DNA of 64,000 bases from Neobacillus sp. PS2-9 (GTDB taxonomy: Bacteria; Bacillota; Bacilli; Bacillales; Cytobacillaceae): positions 583,001 through 647,000 of the forward strand of contig NZ_CP133269.1 in the NCBI RefSeq assembly GCF_030915525.1, given 5' to 3'. The position numbers were made by a program, and so were the translations under genes. The notes below the pieces were generated by a model. That model was given only the letters and a program-made list of their open reading frames with translations. It searched no databases and was not told where the DNA came from. Below, piece after piece: positions 1 to 7,137 of the stretch (position 1 is its first letter; every line of letters begins with the position of its first letter).

Positions 1-152
1 ACAATATTATTTTTTACAAAAAACCACTCCATATATGTTGGGCCTATTTTTTGTTAAAGATATGGATATAATATAGAGAGAATCAATTACCATTACTAGT
101 TGGACCTCTTCAATTTATAAATATATTTATTAAGGTAATGGGAGGGGTCTAT

Positions 153-455
153 ATGCTGAGATGTGCTTGGTGTATGAAAATCATAAAGAATAACCGGCCA
201 GTATTTGGTTTAAGTGTTAAGTTCGCAGAGGGAATCGATTATACTGAAAGTGAAGGGAAAATCATTCAAATAGGTCTAAGCATTCGAAACACTACTGTTC
301 CTATGATTGTCACAGCGAAAGGATCAGAAGCCAAATTACAAGGAACTGATGGTATATTTTCAATATGTAGTGAAAAATGCGGAATGAAAATGAAGGAAAC
401 CTTAACAAAAGAATTGGCTACTTTTAAAGAATTTCACGATATTGCTCTTCAATAA
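153..455 (+). CDS. Small cysteine-pair protein, probable zinc ribbon
   Basis: A 100-residue protein of unknown role. Two cysteine pairs, CAWC near residue 4 and CSEKC near residue 75, look like a four-cysteine zinc site separated by a beta-rich stretch; that is an inference from spacing. I chose the ATG at 153 because a GGGAGGGG ribosome site lies about 7 bases before it, whereas the in-frame ATG at 138 has none. It stands alone and is followed by an intrinsic terminator, so it is a single-gene unit. No signal peptide or membrane segment is visible. I do not recognise the family. Confidence 0.7.
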   Translation: MLRCAWCMKIIKNNRPVFGLSVKFAEGIDYTESEGKIIQIGLSIRNTTVPMIVTAKGSEAKLQGTDGIFSICSEKCGMKMKETLTKELATFKEFHDIALQ

Positions 456-477
456 AAATAATTTCTGTGTAGTTTAG

Positions 478-507
478 GCGTTTCTATTATAAAGGGACGC
501 TTTTTTT
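478..507 (+). terminator. Intrinsic terminator of the zinc-ribbon gene
   Basis: A 7-bp stem (GCGTTTC at 478-484 with GGGACGC at 494-500, two G-T pairs) is followed by seven T. Confidence 0.7.
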
Positions 508-590
508 ATTTAGGAGTGGTTGGAAAATATGTTGCTTTTAGAAGAGCTTCCGAAGTTACCGTCCTGCTCTTTTTCTCCGGTAAGCTTGTA

Positions 591-618
591 GAAAAATAAA
601 AACGCCAAATACTGGCGT
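591..618 (-). terminator. Intrinsic terminator, minus strand
   Basis: Stem ACGCCA/TGGCGT at 602-618, followed on the minus strand by a T-rich tract. It ends the small gene at 635-808. Confidence 0.75.
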
Positions 619-634
619 CTTATGTTTTGCGGTC

Positions 635-808
635 CTATCGATTATCGTTGTCTGTTAAGTTGTCAACTGCGTTTGCAGTTGCGTCAACAGCATTCATTGC
701 AGCATTTTCCGTGGCTTCTAGTCCTTTATGGATCGAATGAAACACGGCTCCTGCTCCACTTTTAATGTTTTCTGAAACATTTTTGTTATTTTTTTCTTGT
801 TTAGACAA
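635..808 (-). CDS. Small alanine-rich helical protein
   Basis: A 57-residue protein with a basic, asparagine-rich head and an amphipathic Ala/Asn/Asp tail (repeats such as NAVDATANAVDN). A strong AGGAGG site lies 8 bases before a TTG at 808; the GTG at 817 would sit directly against that site, so TTG is preferred. A terminator follows the stop. The composition suggests a small helical, possibly spore- or stress-related protein, but I recognise no family. It is divergent from the oxidoreductase at 1186. Confidence 0.6.
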   Translation of the reverse strand: MSKQEKNNKNVSENIKSGAGAVFHSIHKGLEATENAAMNAVDATANAVDNLTDNDNR

Positions 809-888
809 TTTGTTCACCTCCTAAATGTCCATATGTTATGTAAAAAACAATAAGATATTCTGAGTATCGTCGTAGACACCCATCCTTT

Positions 889-1080
889 TTAAAAGGCACT
901 GTTAAACTTGCCTGTTGATTTCCGCTCCAGGCACGAGCGGTTCGTGGGTGTTTCGGCGAGCCTCCTCGGCGCTTACGCCTGCGGGGTCTCCCCTGAACCA
1001 TATTCCCACAGGAGTCTTCGTGCCTTTCGCTCCAATCAACAGGGTGTAAAAATCAACACTGTTCTTTAACAAAGCCTTTT
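889..1080. repeat. MITE-like dispersed Bacillus repeat
   Basis: This non-coding block fills most of the gap 809-1185. It has nested inverted ends: CCTGTTGATT at 911-920 matches AATCAACAGG at 1034-1043, and the outer AAAGGCACTGTTAAA-like end at 892 has a degenerate partner at 1062-1080. The GC-rich core (CTCCTCGGCGCTTACGCCTG and neighbours) is, from memory, a sequence repeated in many Bacillaceae genomes; only one copy lies in this window. Confidence 0.6.
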
Positions 1081-1185
1081 AAAAAAAACTCGAAAATAAT
1101 TAACGGACTTTTCGATTTTTATCAGTCCATTGATATGTGAGAATGTGATTAAACAAAGTTCCGAAGAATGTGAGGGGAAGTAGAA

Positions 1186-2139
1186 ATGCAAAAAGATATT
1201 CGAGTAGGAGTCATAGGTGTAGGCGGAGTAGGGGAAATTCTTTTAAGGGAGTTTTTACATCATCCGAGAACTGATGTGATCGGTATTTATGATACAACCC
1301 CATCCAGATTGAATGAAATAAGTGAGAAATATAATGTTCCTATGTTTGAGCATTATATTGATCTTATTGAAGATGAAAGAATCAATTTTGTCTATATCGC
1401 CGTTCCGCCTAAGTATCACCACTCCATAGCCATGGAGGTAATCAAAAGAAATAAACATGTTATTTGTGAGAAACCATTGGCCAATTCCTTGGATGAAGCT
1501 GAGGAGCTTTTTTCATTAGCGAAAGAGAGAAATATTATTCATGTGATGAATTTTCCAACCATCTACAGACAATGCTTCTCCACATTAAGAGAATATCTAT
1601 CCAATGGGTATATTGGGGATGTGCAAAGGGTCGAAATTCAATGTTATTTTCCAGAATGGCCAAGACCGTGGCAACAGAATAACTGGATCAGTTCAAGGGA
1701 GCAAGGTGGATTTATACGGGAAGTGTTCCCTCACTATATCCAAATGGTTCAAATGTTGTTTGGTGAGATGGACATTCAATACTCATCGGTAACATTCCCG
1801 GAGGATACGGAAAAATGCGAGACGAGTTTCATAGCTCATGGACAGATTAATGGTCAAATACCTGTCTTATTTAATGGAATAGCTGGAATCGGTCAAAAGG
1901 AAGAGATCGCCTTTACCATAATGGGGGATAAGGGTGTGATGGCTCTTGAAAACTGGCGTTCATTATCTATAAAAACTAGTACATCATCACCTGAAACCAT
2001 TCAATTATCGGAAGGTAATCATCTAAAAATCTTTATTGATGAGATAGTTAAAAAGCTAAATAATGAAGACGCCTCTATTGTCTCCTTTCGTGAAGGGGCG
2101 GAGGTACAAAGAATCCTTGAAAACCTGTTAGTGAGATGA
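1186..2139 (+). CDS. Gfo/Idh/MocA-family NAD(P)-dependent oxidoreductase
   Basis: 317 residues with an N-terminal Rossmann fold: GVIGVGGVG (residues 8-16) is the dinucleotide-binding loop and CEKPLA (about residue 93) is the family's conserved EKP motif, whose lysine acts in catalysis. The C-terminal half is the alpha/beta substrate domain. Such enzymes oxidise or reduce sugars, inositols or related polyols in the cytoplasm; the substrate cannot be told from sequence. The ATG is preceded by a GAGGGGAAG site. There is no operon partner: the stop is followed by a REP half site and then a coiled-coil gene in another context. Confidence 0.9.
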   Translation: MQKDIRVGVIGVGGVGEILLREFLHHPRTDVIGIYDTTPSRLNEISEKYNVPMFEHYIDLIEDERINFVYIAVPPKYHHSIAMEVIKRNKHVICEKPLANSLDEAEELFSLAKERNIIHVMNFPTIYRQCFSTLREYLSNGYIGDVQRVEIQCYFPEWPRPWQQNNWISSREQGGFIREVFPHYIQMVQMLFGEMDIQYSSVTFPEDTEKCETSFIAHGQINGQIPVLFNGIAGIGQKEEIAFTIMGDKGVMALENWRSLSIKTSTSSPETIQLSEGNHLKIFIDEIVKKLNNEDASIVSFREGAEVQRILENLLVR

Positions 2140-2143
2140 ACTA

Positions 2144-2160
2144 GAGGGGACTGTCCCCTC
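2144..2160. repeat. REP half site
   Basis: A 17-base near-palindrome GAGGGGACTGTCCCCTC, one arm of the REP family described at 34645, found 5 bases after the oxidoreductase stop. Confidence 0.7.
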
Positions 2161-2250
2161 TTAGAATGGGAATATAAGGACATTAGTCGATATTTGATAG
2201 ATATTGGAGGAAATGAGTAGTATAATCATATAAAAGGGAGGTGAGAACGA

Positions 2251-2520
2251 ATGGAGCAGAAGCAACTTGATCGGATGGAAAACATGCTTTCAAATCTCAT
2301 TAAAATTGTAGGTACCTTGAACAGTGACTTTCAAGGGATGAAGGTAGAAATGCAAGATATGAAGGTAGAAATGCAAGGCATGAAGGTAGAAATGCAAGGT
2401 ATGAAAGAAGAAATACAAGATGTAAAGGAAGAGTTGCAAGACGTAAAAAAAGATATAGAAAAAGTGAAAAATGAACAGGCGGTAACTAACAGTATTCTTA
2501 CCGATATGCGAGCTGACTAA
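2251..2520 (+). CDS. Coiled-coil protein, copy 1, cut short by a nonsense codon
   Basis: 89 residues. The head (MEQKQLDRMENMLSNL) is nearly identical to the intact paralogue at 6361-6618. The middle is a heptad coiled coil built from five 7-residue units (MKVEMQG type). Compared with the paralogue, codon CAG after MRAD has become TAA at 2518-2520; the following bases to 2592 still encode the paralogue's tail (DHIWEKAAKNERELAKLKRH) in frame, so the protein lost about 24 residues recently. About 60 bases upstream are also shared with the paralogue, including the GGAGGTG ribosome site. Function unknown; cytoplasmic by appearance. Confidence 0.7.
   Translation: MEQKQLDRMENMLSNLIKIVGTLNSDFQGMKVEMQDMKVEMQGMKVEMQGMKEEIQDVKEELQDVKKDIEKVKNEQAVTNSILTDMRAD
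2338..2442 (+). repeat. 21-bp tandem repeat encoding a coiled coil
   Basis: Five units of 21 bp start at 2338, 2359, 2380, 2401 and 2422. The first three are near identical (ATGAAGGTAGAAATGCAAGG type) and the last two diverged. The copy at 6361 lacks the identical units, so the array has expanded or contracted. Confidence 0.85.
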
Positions 2521-2592
2521 GATCATATTTGGGAAAAGGCAGCTAAAAATGAAAGAGAATTAGCTAAACTTAAAAGACATTTACATCTTTAA

Positions 2593-2815
2593 TGAAATAA
2601 CAAACTACTTTGTTAATCCACGTGTTATCCTTCATCATAATGCTGTACAGACATCTGTATTATACTGAAATGGCATTCCAATATACTCTCAAGGTATTTT
2701 TCTCTTAAAGATAAATCTTCTTCAGGATGATATATTTCTATTTTTTATGAATACAGTGATATGGCAACCTCCAGCAATTTTAATCAAACGTTTGAATAAT
2801 ATAGCACATAGGGAA
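2593..2815. repeat. Shared 3' flank of the coiled-coil genes, ending in an AAACGTTTG motif
   Basis: This intergenic stretch is a diverged copy of the sequence after 6618 (shared ACTTTGTTAATCC and CTAATGCTG-like blocks). It ends at 2778-2815 in TTTAATCAAACGTTTGAATA plus ATAGCACATAGGGA, the right-hand motif of the 210-bp element seen at 6801, 14946 and 39140. No gene is visible to 2905. Confidence 0.6.
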
Positions 2816-2905
2816 TGGTGGCGAGTTTTGGATTAAAGCGTTCATCCGAAAATAATGGATAGCCAAGTGACAGTAATAGTAGCCTATCAGACAGTAATAT
2901 GAAAC

Positions 2906-3220
2906 TTAACCCTCTTTACCGTTTTCTATATAGATGGTGTTTTGTAATCCGGTTTGGTTTTGAAGGTATTTAAATACATTTTTTGCTAAGCGTCTAATAC
3001 TCACGCTCAGACTTATGTTGTCAAACACTCGTGCATAGCAGCGGATTACCAACGTATTATTTTCTCTTAGCAGATGATAATAGACGGTTTCTTTCTCTAC
3101 TTTCGAAAAACAGTGGATAAATAGATATTCATCTGTTGGTTCTATTCCTTTTATCAAAAATTCTTTTTGAACTATTCGCTTTATTTCCATGATTTGTCTC
3201 TCTGATAAATCTATTCTCAT
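2906..3220 (-). CDS. Hypothetical protein, 104 residues
   Basis: A soluble, mixed alpha/beta protein with no signal peptide or membrane segment. A GAGGGTG site lies 9 bases before the ATG at 3220. The C-terminal half (RRLAKNVFKYLQNQTG) looks helical and basic. I do not recognise the family. Its 3' end faces the repeat flank of the coiled-coil gene. Confidence 0.65.
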   Translation of the reverse strand: MRIDLSERQIMEIKRIVQKEFLIKGIEPTDEYLFIHCFSKVEKETVYYHLLRENNTLVIRCYARVFDNISLSVSIRRLAKNVFKYLQNQTGLQNTIYIENGKEG

Positions 3221-3411
3221 ATCAAATTCACCCTCTTATTTATGATCGTATTCCATCCATGTTCATTATACGAAAGTCCAAGTTTGCCTGTCACAAAATA
3301 AATCACCCTCTATATTAATGGGGAAAAATTGAAAAGGTATTTCTAATAAATTCGTAGAATTTTAAATAGAAGATGCTTAAGAGAATTAATAAAAAAGGAG
3401 ATGTGGCAAGA

Positions 3412-3537
3412 ATGGTGGAAGTATTAGCGGCTTTAGGAAACTTTTTTAGTTCCATTGCTCTTGCTATGATGGGGGAAATAGGAATAACAGGGCTGAGTAA
3501 TAGTCAGTCCTGTTTTAATGGGGATTTTATTTACTAA
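3412..3537 (+). CDS. Candidate 41-residue hydrophobic peptide
   Basis: A short ORF starts with ATG at 3412, 11 bases after AAAAAAGGAG, and stops at 3535-3537. The first half (EVLAALGNFFSSIALAMMGE) is hydrophobic and amphipathic; the second half is polar with one cysteine. A strong plus-strand terminator at 3597-3632 follows, and no other plus-strand gene is close enough to need it. This supports a real transcript, either for the peptide or a small RNA. It overlaps nothing. Function unknown. Confidence 0.4.
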   Translation: MVEVLAALGNFFSSIALAMMGEIGITGLSNSQSCFNGDFIY

Positions 3538-3596
3538 ATAACGGGGGAGAAAGTTCTCTTTAGATGGACAAAAGTTAAAATGCATATGAAAACGAA

Positions 3597-3632
3597 GACC
3601 TATTCGCATAAGTGAATAGGTCATTTTTTTTG
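3597..3632 (+). terminator. Intrinsic terminator, plus strand
   Basis: A perfect 9-bp stem, GACCTATTC (3597-3605) with GAATAGGTC (3614-3622), is followed by eight T. The T tract is only on the plus side. Confidence 0.8.
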
Positions 3633-3691
3633 AAATATCTACTTTTGTACAGGTATGATCTTTTTTCCATTTATAATGGTTATGACATGTA

Positions 3692-4081
3692 TTATCCTTT
3701 GACTTTAAGCAGTTCTTCAATTTCTTCTTCTCCGATACCAATATAAGTAACCTTTTTCTCAGTTATGTACACACGATAGGTTACTATTCCAGCCTTAGCA
3801 ATCTCTTTTAAAAAGTCTAAAAATGGGAGAGAGATGTCAGCAATTGCCTCAAGCACCTTACTTCTATTAAATTTATCTGAGATAACCAAGCTTACTTGGG
3901 GATCAGTTTTAAACTCCGAATGGACTCCTTTATATGTAGCACGACCCGTAGCAACATCTATTTCGTATTCATTTATGCCGCTTTGGGACAATTCATCTAA
4001 GAATTGAGGGAAGCTTATCTCGCCGGTACTTCTTCTACGGATTATCTCTTGAAACTCACTTTCTGTTAATTTGTCATTCAT
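3692..4081 (-). CDS. DUF1398-family protein
   Basis: 129 residues, matching the DUF1398 family in length and pattern: an N-terminal helical part that includes GEISFPQFLDEL, then a central YEIDVATGRATYKG strand pair in which a Tyr-Lys-Gly hairpin is repeated near the C-terminus (YRVYITEKKVTYIG). The family has no established function; some members are annotated as phage-envelope-like. A TGGAGGC site precedes the ATG. It is a single gene, divergent from nothing nearby, and convergent with the candidate peptide at 3412. Confidence 0.85.
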   Translation of the reverse strand: MNDKLTESEFQEIIRRRSTGEISFPQFLDELSQSGINEYEIDVATGRATYKGVHSEFKTDPQVSLVISDKFNRSKVLEAIADISLPFLDFLKEIAKAGIVTYRVYITEKKVTYIGIGEEEIEELLKVKG

Positions 4082-4277
4082 ACATATGCCTCCATTTAGA
4101 GTTAATTCTTAAATATCCCATCATCATTATTCTAACCTCGGAGGTACTTCGAATTCTTGTGAAAATGGGACATTAATCGTTGGGACCAACCGCCGCAATT
4201 TCTTGCTTAATTAAGCACACGTTCGTTTAAGTAAAAGGTAGTCACAATCTGCAATTTTGGTGTAAAACAAAATTAAG

Positions 4278-4301
4278 AGCGACCTGCCAATGCAAATCGC
4301 T
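4278..4301 (-). terminator. Weak terminator-like hairpin after a DUF3231 gene
   Basis: Stem AGCGA (4278-4282) with TCGCT (4297-4301); on the minus strand it is followed by CTTAATTTTG. It is placed about 25 bases past the stop of the gene at 4325. Confidence 0.35.
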
Positions 4302-4324
4302 GTTTTCGTCCTTATCACTGAATA

Positions 4325-5329
4325 TTACACCTTTCTATTTCTTAATGCTTCCCTGTCAACATTTTGTGGTGGTTGTTCCATCCATCTGTTTTCAATCATC
4401 AATTTAATGCCATCATTTGCATATTGGAGTATTTCAGTCACTAATCTTGTGTAATGGCCTCCTAAATCCTTTCTAAGGCTTGCCCCAATCGCTGCCCCAT
4501 AACCAGCTACACTGATGGCGGTGAGACTACTGGTTTGGAACATCATTAACTTATCTGAAAATGGGGCATCAATGGATTGTGAAATCGTCGAATCCCAAGT
4601 GCTTGGCATCGGTACCCCATCTTCAACTAAAATTTGTCTAAACACAGTTTCATGCTTTGATGCTATCTCGGTCCCTCTCTCCATGAATTTTCTGACTTCA
4701 GGTGATTTAGCCGTTTGGGAAAAGCCAGCTACAAAAGTTCTGCCAATGGAGTTTGTTTCTGTATTTTTCGAAATATGGGCAAGTTCAATGGCAGTCAAAG
4801 GTCGGTGCTTACCCATTAAACCTGATAAAAAAGATTCACTTTGAAGGTATTCCGCTTTTTCCATCGGAGCGATGGTAGGCGAACGAACAAAAGCACCCTT
4901 CTTGAGTAGCAGATCACAAGCATCGTTGTAAAGTTTCATGAACATTTCGGATATTTTTGAAAAAAGTTCTCTTATATCGTTACGTGCCAATACTTCGAGT
5001 AAAGCTGCAGCTGCGGCTGTTCCAGCAGCTGCCATGTATTTTATGTATCTCAAGGCAAACAAGTCGGAATATAATCGACCCGCCTTTATATTTACATCTT
5101 CTTGTGTAAATCCAATAGGTATTGCATGATGTTCTTTTTCAAAGATTTGTTTGACTTCATTTACAACATATAAACAATTAGTTAAAGCGGTCTGAATAAT
5201 GTCTGTAGCATTTGCATCTTCATTTACACTTCCAAAATGTTGAATTATGCAATAAACCATTGAATTCTGCATATAAGCACTCCACAATGCGGCAACCTCT
5301 GATGAAACAAGTTTCGGGTTATGCTCCAT
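4325..5329 (-). CDS. DUF3231-family protein, two ferritin-like helical halves
   Basis: 334 residues made of two similar helical halves (about 10-165 and 175-330). Each begins with a L(T/S)..E...LW/I motif and holds the FTQEDVN or PFSDKLMMF signature of DUF3231. The family is common in Bacillaceae, often expressed in spore formation, with no proven activity; the helical bundles resemble ferritin or di-iron folds, which is an inference. AAAGGAG precedes the ATG. A paralogue lies at 8429-9484 in the opposite orientation, so the window carries two diverged copies flanking a cdd and glycosyltransferase segment. Confidence 0.85.
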   Translation of the reverse strand: MEHNPKLVSSEVAALWSAYMQNSMVYCIIQHFGSVNEDANATDIIQTALTNCLYVVNEVKQIFEKEHHAIPIGFTQEDVNIKAGRLYSDLFALRYIKYMAAAGTAAAAALLEVLARNDIRELFSKISEMFMKLYNDACDLLLKKGAFVRSPTIAPMEKAEYLQSESFLSGLMGKHRPLTAIELAHISKNTETNSIGRTFVAGFSQTAKSPEVRKFMERGTEIASKHETVFRQILVEDGVPMPSTWDSTISQSIDAPFSDKLMMFQTSSLTAISVAGYGAAIGASLRKDLGGHYTRLVTEILQYANDGIKLMIENRWMEQPPQNVDREALRNRKV

Positions 5330-5604
5330 TTTTACTCAATACTCCTTTATTTTTTCATAGTATGTACAAAAATGATTGGAATATTAATTCTTATCTCTTA
5401 ACGGATAGCAAAAAGTATCGAACGGTACCGAAATGGGTATATTTTAAAAATTGTCCACAAATTAGAGAACATGTTAGAAACTATCCTTCTATGGGAGTTC
5501 TTTTATTTTGCCAATCGGGAAATGTTGTCATTCCTTTTTTGAATGGCGGTATATAATTTATTCGTATTTTAACTGTTTTTGAGCACCATCCACTTATATT
5601 GATA
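5330..5604. other. Intergenic stretch, no gene supported
   Basis: A plus-strand frame stays open to 5556, but its first third is antisense to the DUF3231 start and it has no ribosome site. I see nothing else here. Confidence 0.5.
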
Positions 5605-5633
5605 TTGACAAACAATTTGCAATAATATTATAT
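5605..5633 (+). promoter_or_regulatory. Sigma-A-type promoter for cdd
   Basis: A perfect -35 TTGACA at 5605-5610 is followed after 17 bases by TTATAT at 5628-5633 (an overlapping TATTAT is at 5626). It lies about 77 bases before the cdd start. Confidence 0.65.
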
Positions 5634-5709
5634 TAAAAGTCCTGCCAACGAAATGTTGGCGTTAAGGGGACTGTGAAAAGTTCATTCTTGTTTGAGAGGG
5701 ATGGATGAT

Positions 5710-6108
5710 ATGAACAAAGAACAATTAATGGAAAGTGCACGTAAGATGAAAACAGCTGCCTATGTACCGTATTCCAAGTTTCCTGTGGGTGTAGCATTGT
5801 TACTAAAAGATGGTACAGTTATTAATGGCGTAAACGTAGAGAATGTTTCATTAGGTGCAACTAATTGTGCTGAGAGAACAGCTATTTTCACTGCAATAAC
5901 AAATGGTTATAAAAAGGGAGATTTCCTAGCTATAGCTGTTGCTGGTGATACGGTAGATTTTCTCCCACCATGTAGTATTTGTAGACAAGTTTTAGCAGAA
6001 TTCTGTTTACCTGATATGCCAGTCTATTTAACCAATGAAAAGAAAGATATATTAGAATTGACCTTAAAGGAATTATTACCTTATGCATTCACTGATCTTG
6101 AGATGTAA
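5710..6108 (+). CDS. cdd: Cytidine deaminase
   Basis: 132 residues, the usual length for homotetrameric bacterial cytidine deaminase, which converts (deoxy)cytidine to (deoxy)uridine for pyrimidine salvage. The zinc site is complete: NCAERTA (Cys53 ligand, Glu55 proton shuttle) and PPCSICRQ (Cys88, Cys91). I chose the ATG at 5710, 9 bases after GAGAGGG; earlier TTG 5692 and ATG 5701 overlap or abut that site. It has its own promoter and a strong terminator, so it is monocistronic here, unlike the B. subtilis arrangement where cdd sits in the dgkA-era cluster. It may be a second copy. Confidence 0.93.
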   Translation: MNKEQLMESARKMKTAAYVPYSKFPVGVALLLKDGTVINGVNVENVSLGATNCAERTAIFTAITNGYKKGDFLAIAVAGDTVDFLPPCSICRQVLAEFCLPDMPVYLTNEKKDILELTLKELLPYAFTDLEM

Positions 6109-6121
6109 TATAGTATCAATA

Positions 6122-6163
6122 AAACAAAGTCTTTGATCTTTTGGCTCAGAGACTTTGTTTTTT
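6122..6163 (+). terminator. Intrinsic terminator of cdd
   Basis: An 11-bp perfect stem, AAACAAAGTCT (6122-6132) with AGACTTTGTTT (6150-6160), continues into T. Confidence 0.9.
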
Positions 6164-6236
6164 ATATGGGATAAATTTTGTTACAAATTGAATTGACCGC
6201 GGTACGACTCCTTGAAAATCCTTATGTTATTTATTT

Positions 6237-6280
6237 GGGGACAGTCCCCCGCTGCTTTAAAGCGCCGGAGGACTGTCCCC
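6237..6280 (-). repeat. REP palindrome, reverse orientation
   Basis: Arms GGGGACAGTCCCC and GGACTGTCCCC frame a GC-rich loop reading CTTTAAAGCGCC, the complement of the usual GCGCTTTAGCGC order. It lies between cdd and the coiled-coil gene. Confidence 0.9.
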
Positions 6281-6360
6281 ATTATAAGGATATTAGTCGA
6301 GATTTGATAGATATTGGAGAAAATGAGTAGTATAATTATATAAAATGGAGGTGTGAAATC

Positions 6361-6618
6361 ATGGAGCAGAAGCAACTTGATCGAATGGAGGACATGCTTA
6401 CAAATCTCATCAAAATTGTAGGTACCTTGAGCAATGATTTTCAAGTGATGAAGCAAGAACTACAAGACGTTAAAAAAGATGTAGGAGAAGTGAAAAAAGA
6501 ACAGGTAGTAACAAATCGTATCCTTACCGATATGCGAGCTGACCAGGATCATATCTGGGAAAAGGCAGCTAAAAATGAAAGAGAATTAGCTAAACTGAAA
6601 AGACATTTACAACTTTAA
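6361..6618 (+). CDS. Coiled-coil protein, intact copy 2
   Basis: 85 residues, predicted to be one long coiled coil: head MEQKQLDRMEDMLTNL, middle heptads (MKQELQDVKKDVGEVKKEQ) and tail AKNERELAKLKRHLQL. It is the full-length paralogue of the gene at 2251, sharing about 60 bases upstream (TTTGATAGATATTGGAG and the GGAGGTG site) and part of the 3' flank. Proteins of this kind recur in Bacillus genomes as short hypotheticals; no function is known to me. A REP element lies 80 bases upstream, and the 210-bp repeat follows. Confidence 0.75.
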   Translation: MEQKQLDRMEDMLTNLIKIVGTLSNDFQVMKQELQDVKKDVGEVKKEQVVTNRILTDMRADQDHIWEKAAKNERELAKLKRHLQL

Positions 6619-6800
6619 GGAAATCATTTGCTACTTTGTTAATCCGCATGATTTACTTCTTCATTCTAATGCTGAACAGTCGGCCGAATTGAGCCGAATA
6701 GGCATACCAACATATTGAAATCTCTCTTTTTAAAAACAAATCTTCGACATTTTTTCTAATACGTAAACGGCAAGAAATCTTTATTTACTCTAGTTCAGCC

Positions 6801-7012
6801 CGATACTAACCAAACGTTTGATTAGTATCGAATAATGGAAAATGACAACGAAAAAAGTCATTTCCCGAGAAATCTCACTTATTTTGGAGAATTTTCGAGG
6901 GATATCTGCTAGTTCCTGCGACAAACTTCTGCGCATAGTTCTGTGGGAAATACAGAAATTAAGCAGTTCCTAGCGTTTTTAATCAAACGTTTGAGTAGTA
7001 TAGCACATAGGG
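6801..7012. repeat. 210-bp dispersed element bounded by AAACGTTTG palindromes, copy 1
   Basis: The left end is a 30-bp near-perfect palindrome at 6801-6830: CGATACTAA and TTAGTATCG around CAAACGTTTGA. The right end at 6980-7012 is TTTAATCAAACGTTTGAGTA followed by TAGCACATAGGGA. The interior has no ORF. It is related to 14946-15150 and 39140-39347; the right end also occurs alone at 2778. Confidence 0.7.
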
Positions 7013-7085
7013 ATTTGTAGCGAATATTGGCTTTTTGGGCGTCAAAGGAACGGCCATCTAGTTCGAAAATTGGTAAAACCTTTAC

Positions 7086-7117
7086 GGTCCTTCAATAACA
7101 AAGGATCTCTTTTTTAT
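7086..7117 (+). terminator. Terminator or attenuator in front of the glycosyltransferase
   Basis: Stem GGTCCTT (7086-7092) with AAGGATC (7101-7107) is followed by TCTTTTTT. It ends only a few bases before the gene's ribosome site, so it could attenuate readthrough or end a leader transcript. Confidence 0.6.
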
Positions 7118-7137
7118 TTACCGAAGGAGTGGAAAAA

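Noticed and set aside
3433..3741. Minus-strand open frame of 102 codons
   Set aside because: It overlaps the candidate peptide, a plus-strand terminator and the end of DUF1398, lacks a ribosome site and has a low-complexity Lys/His/Ser make-up.
5212..5556. Plus-strand open frame of 114 codons
   Set aside because: Its first third is antisense to the DUF3231 gene start, there is no ribosome site, and the composition is not protein-like in any family I know.
5663..5675. AAGGGGACTGTGAAAAG as a REP half site
   Set aside because: Only the GGGGACTGT part matches; the CCCC side of the arm is missing, so chance is likely.
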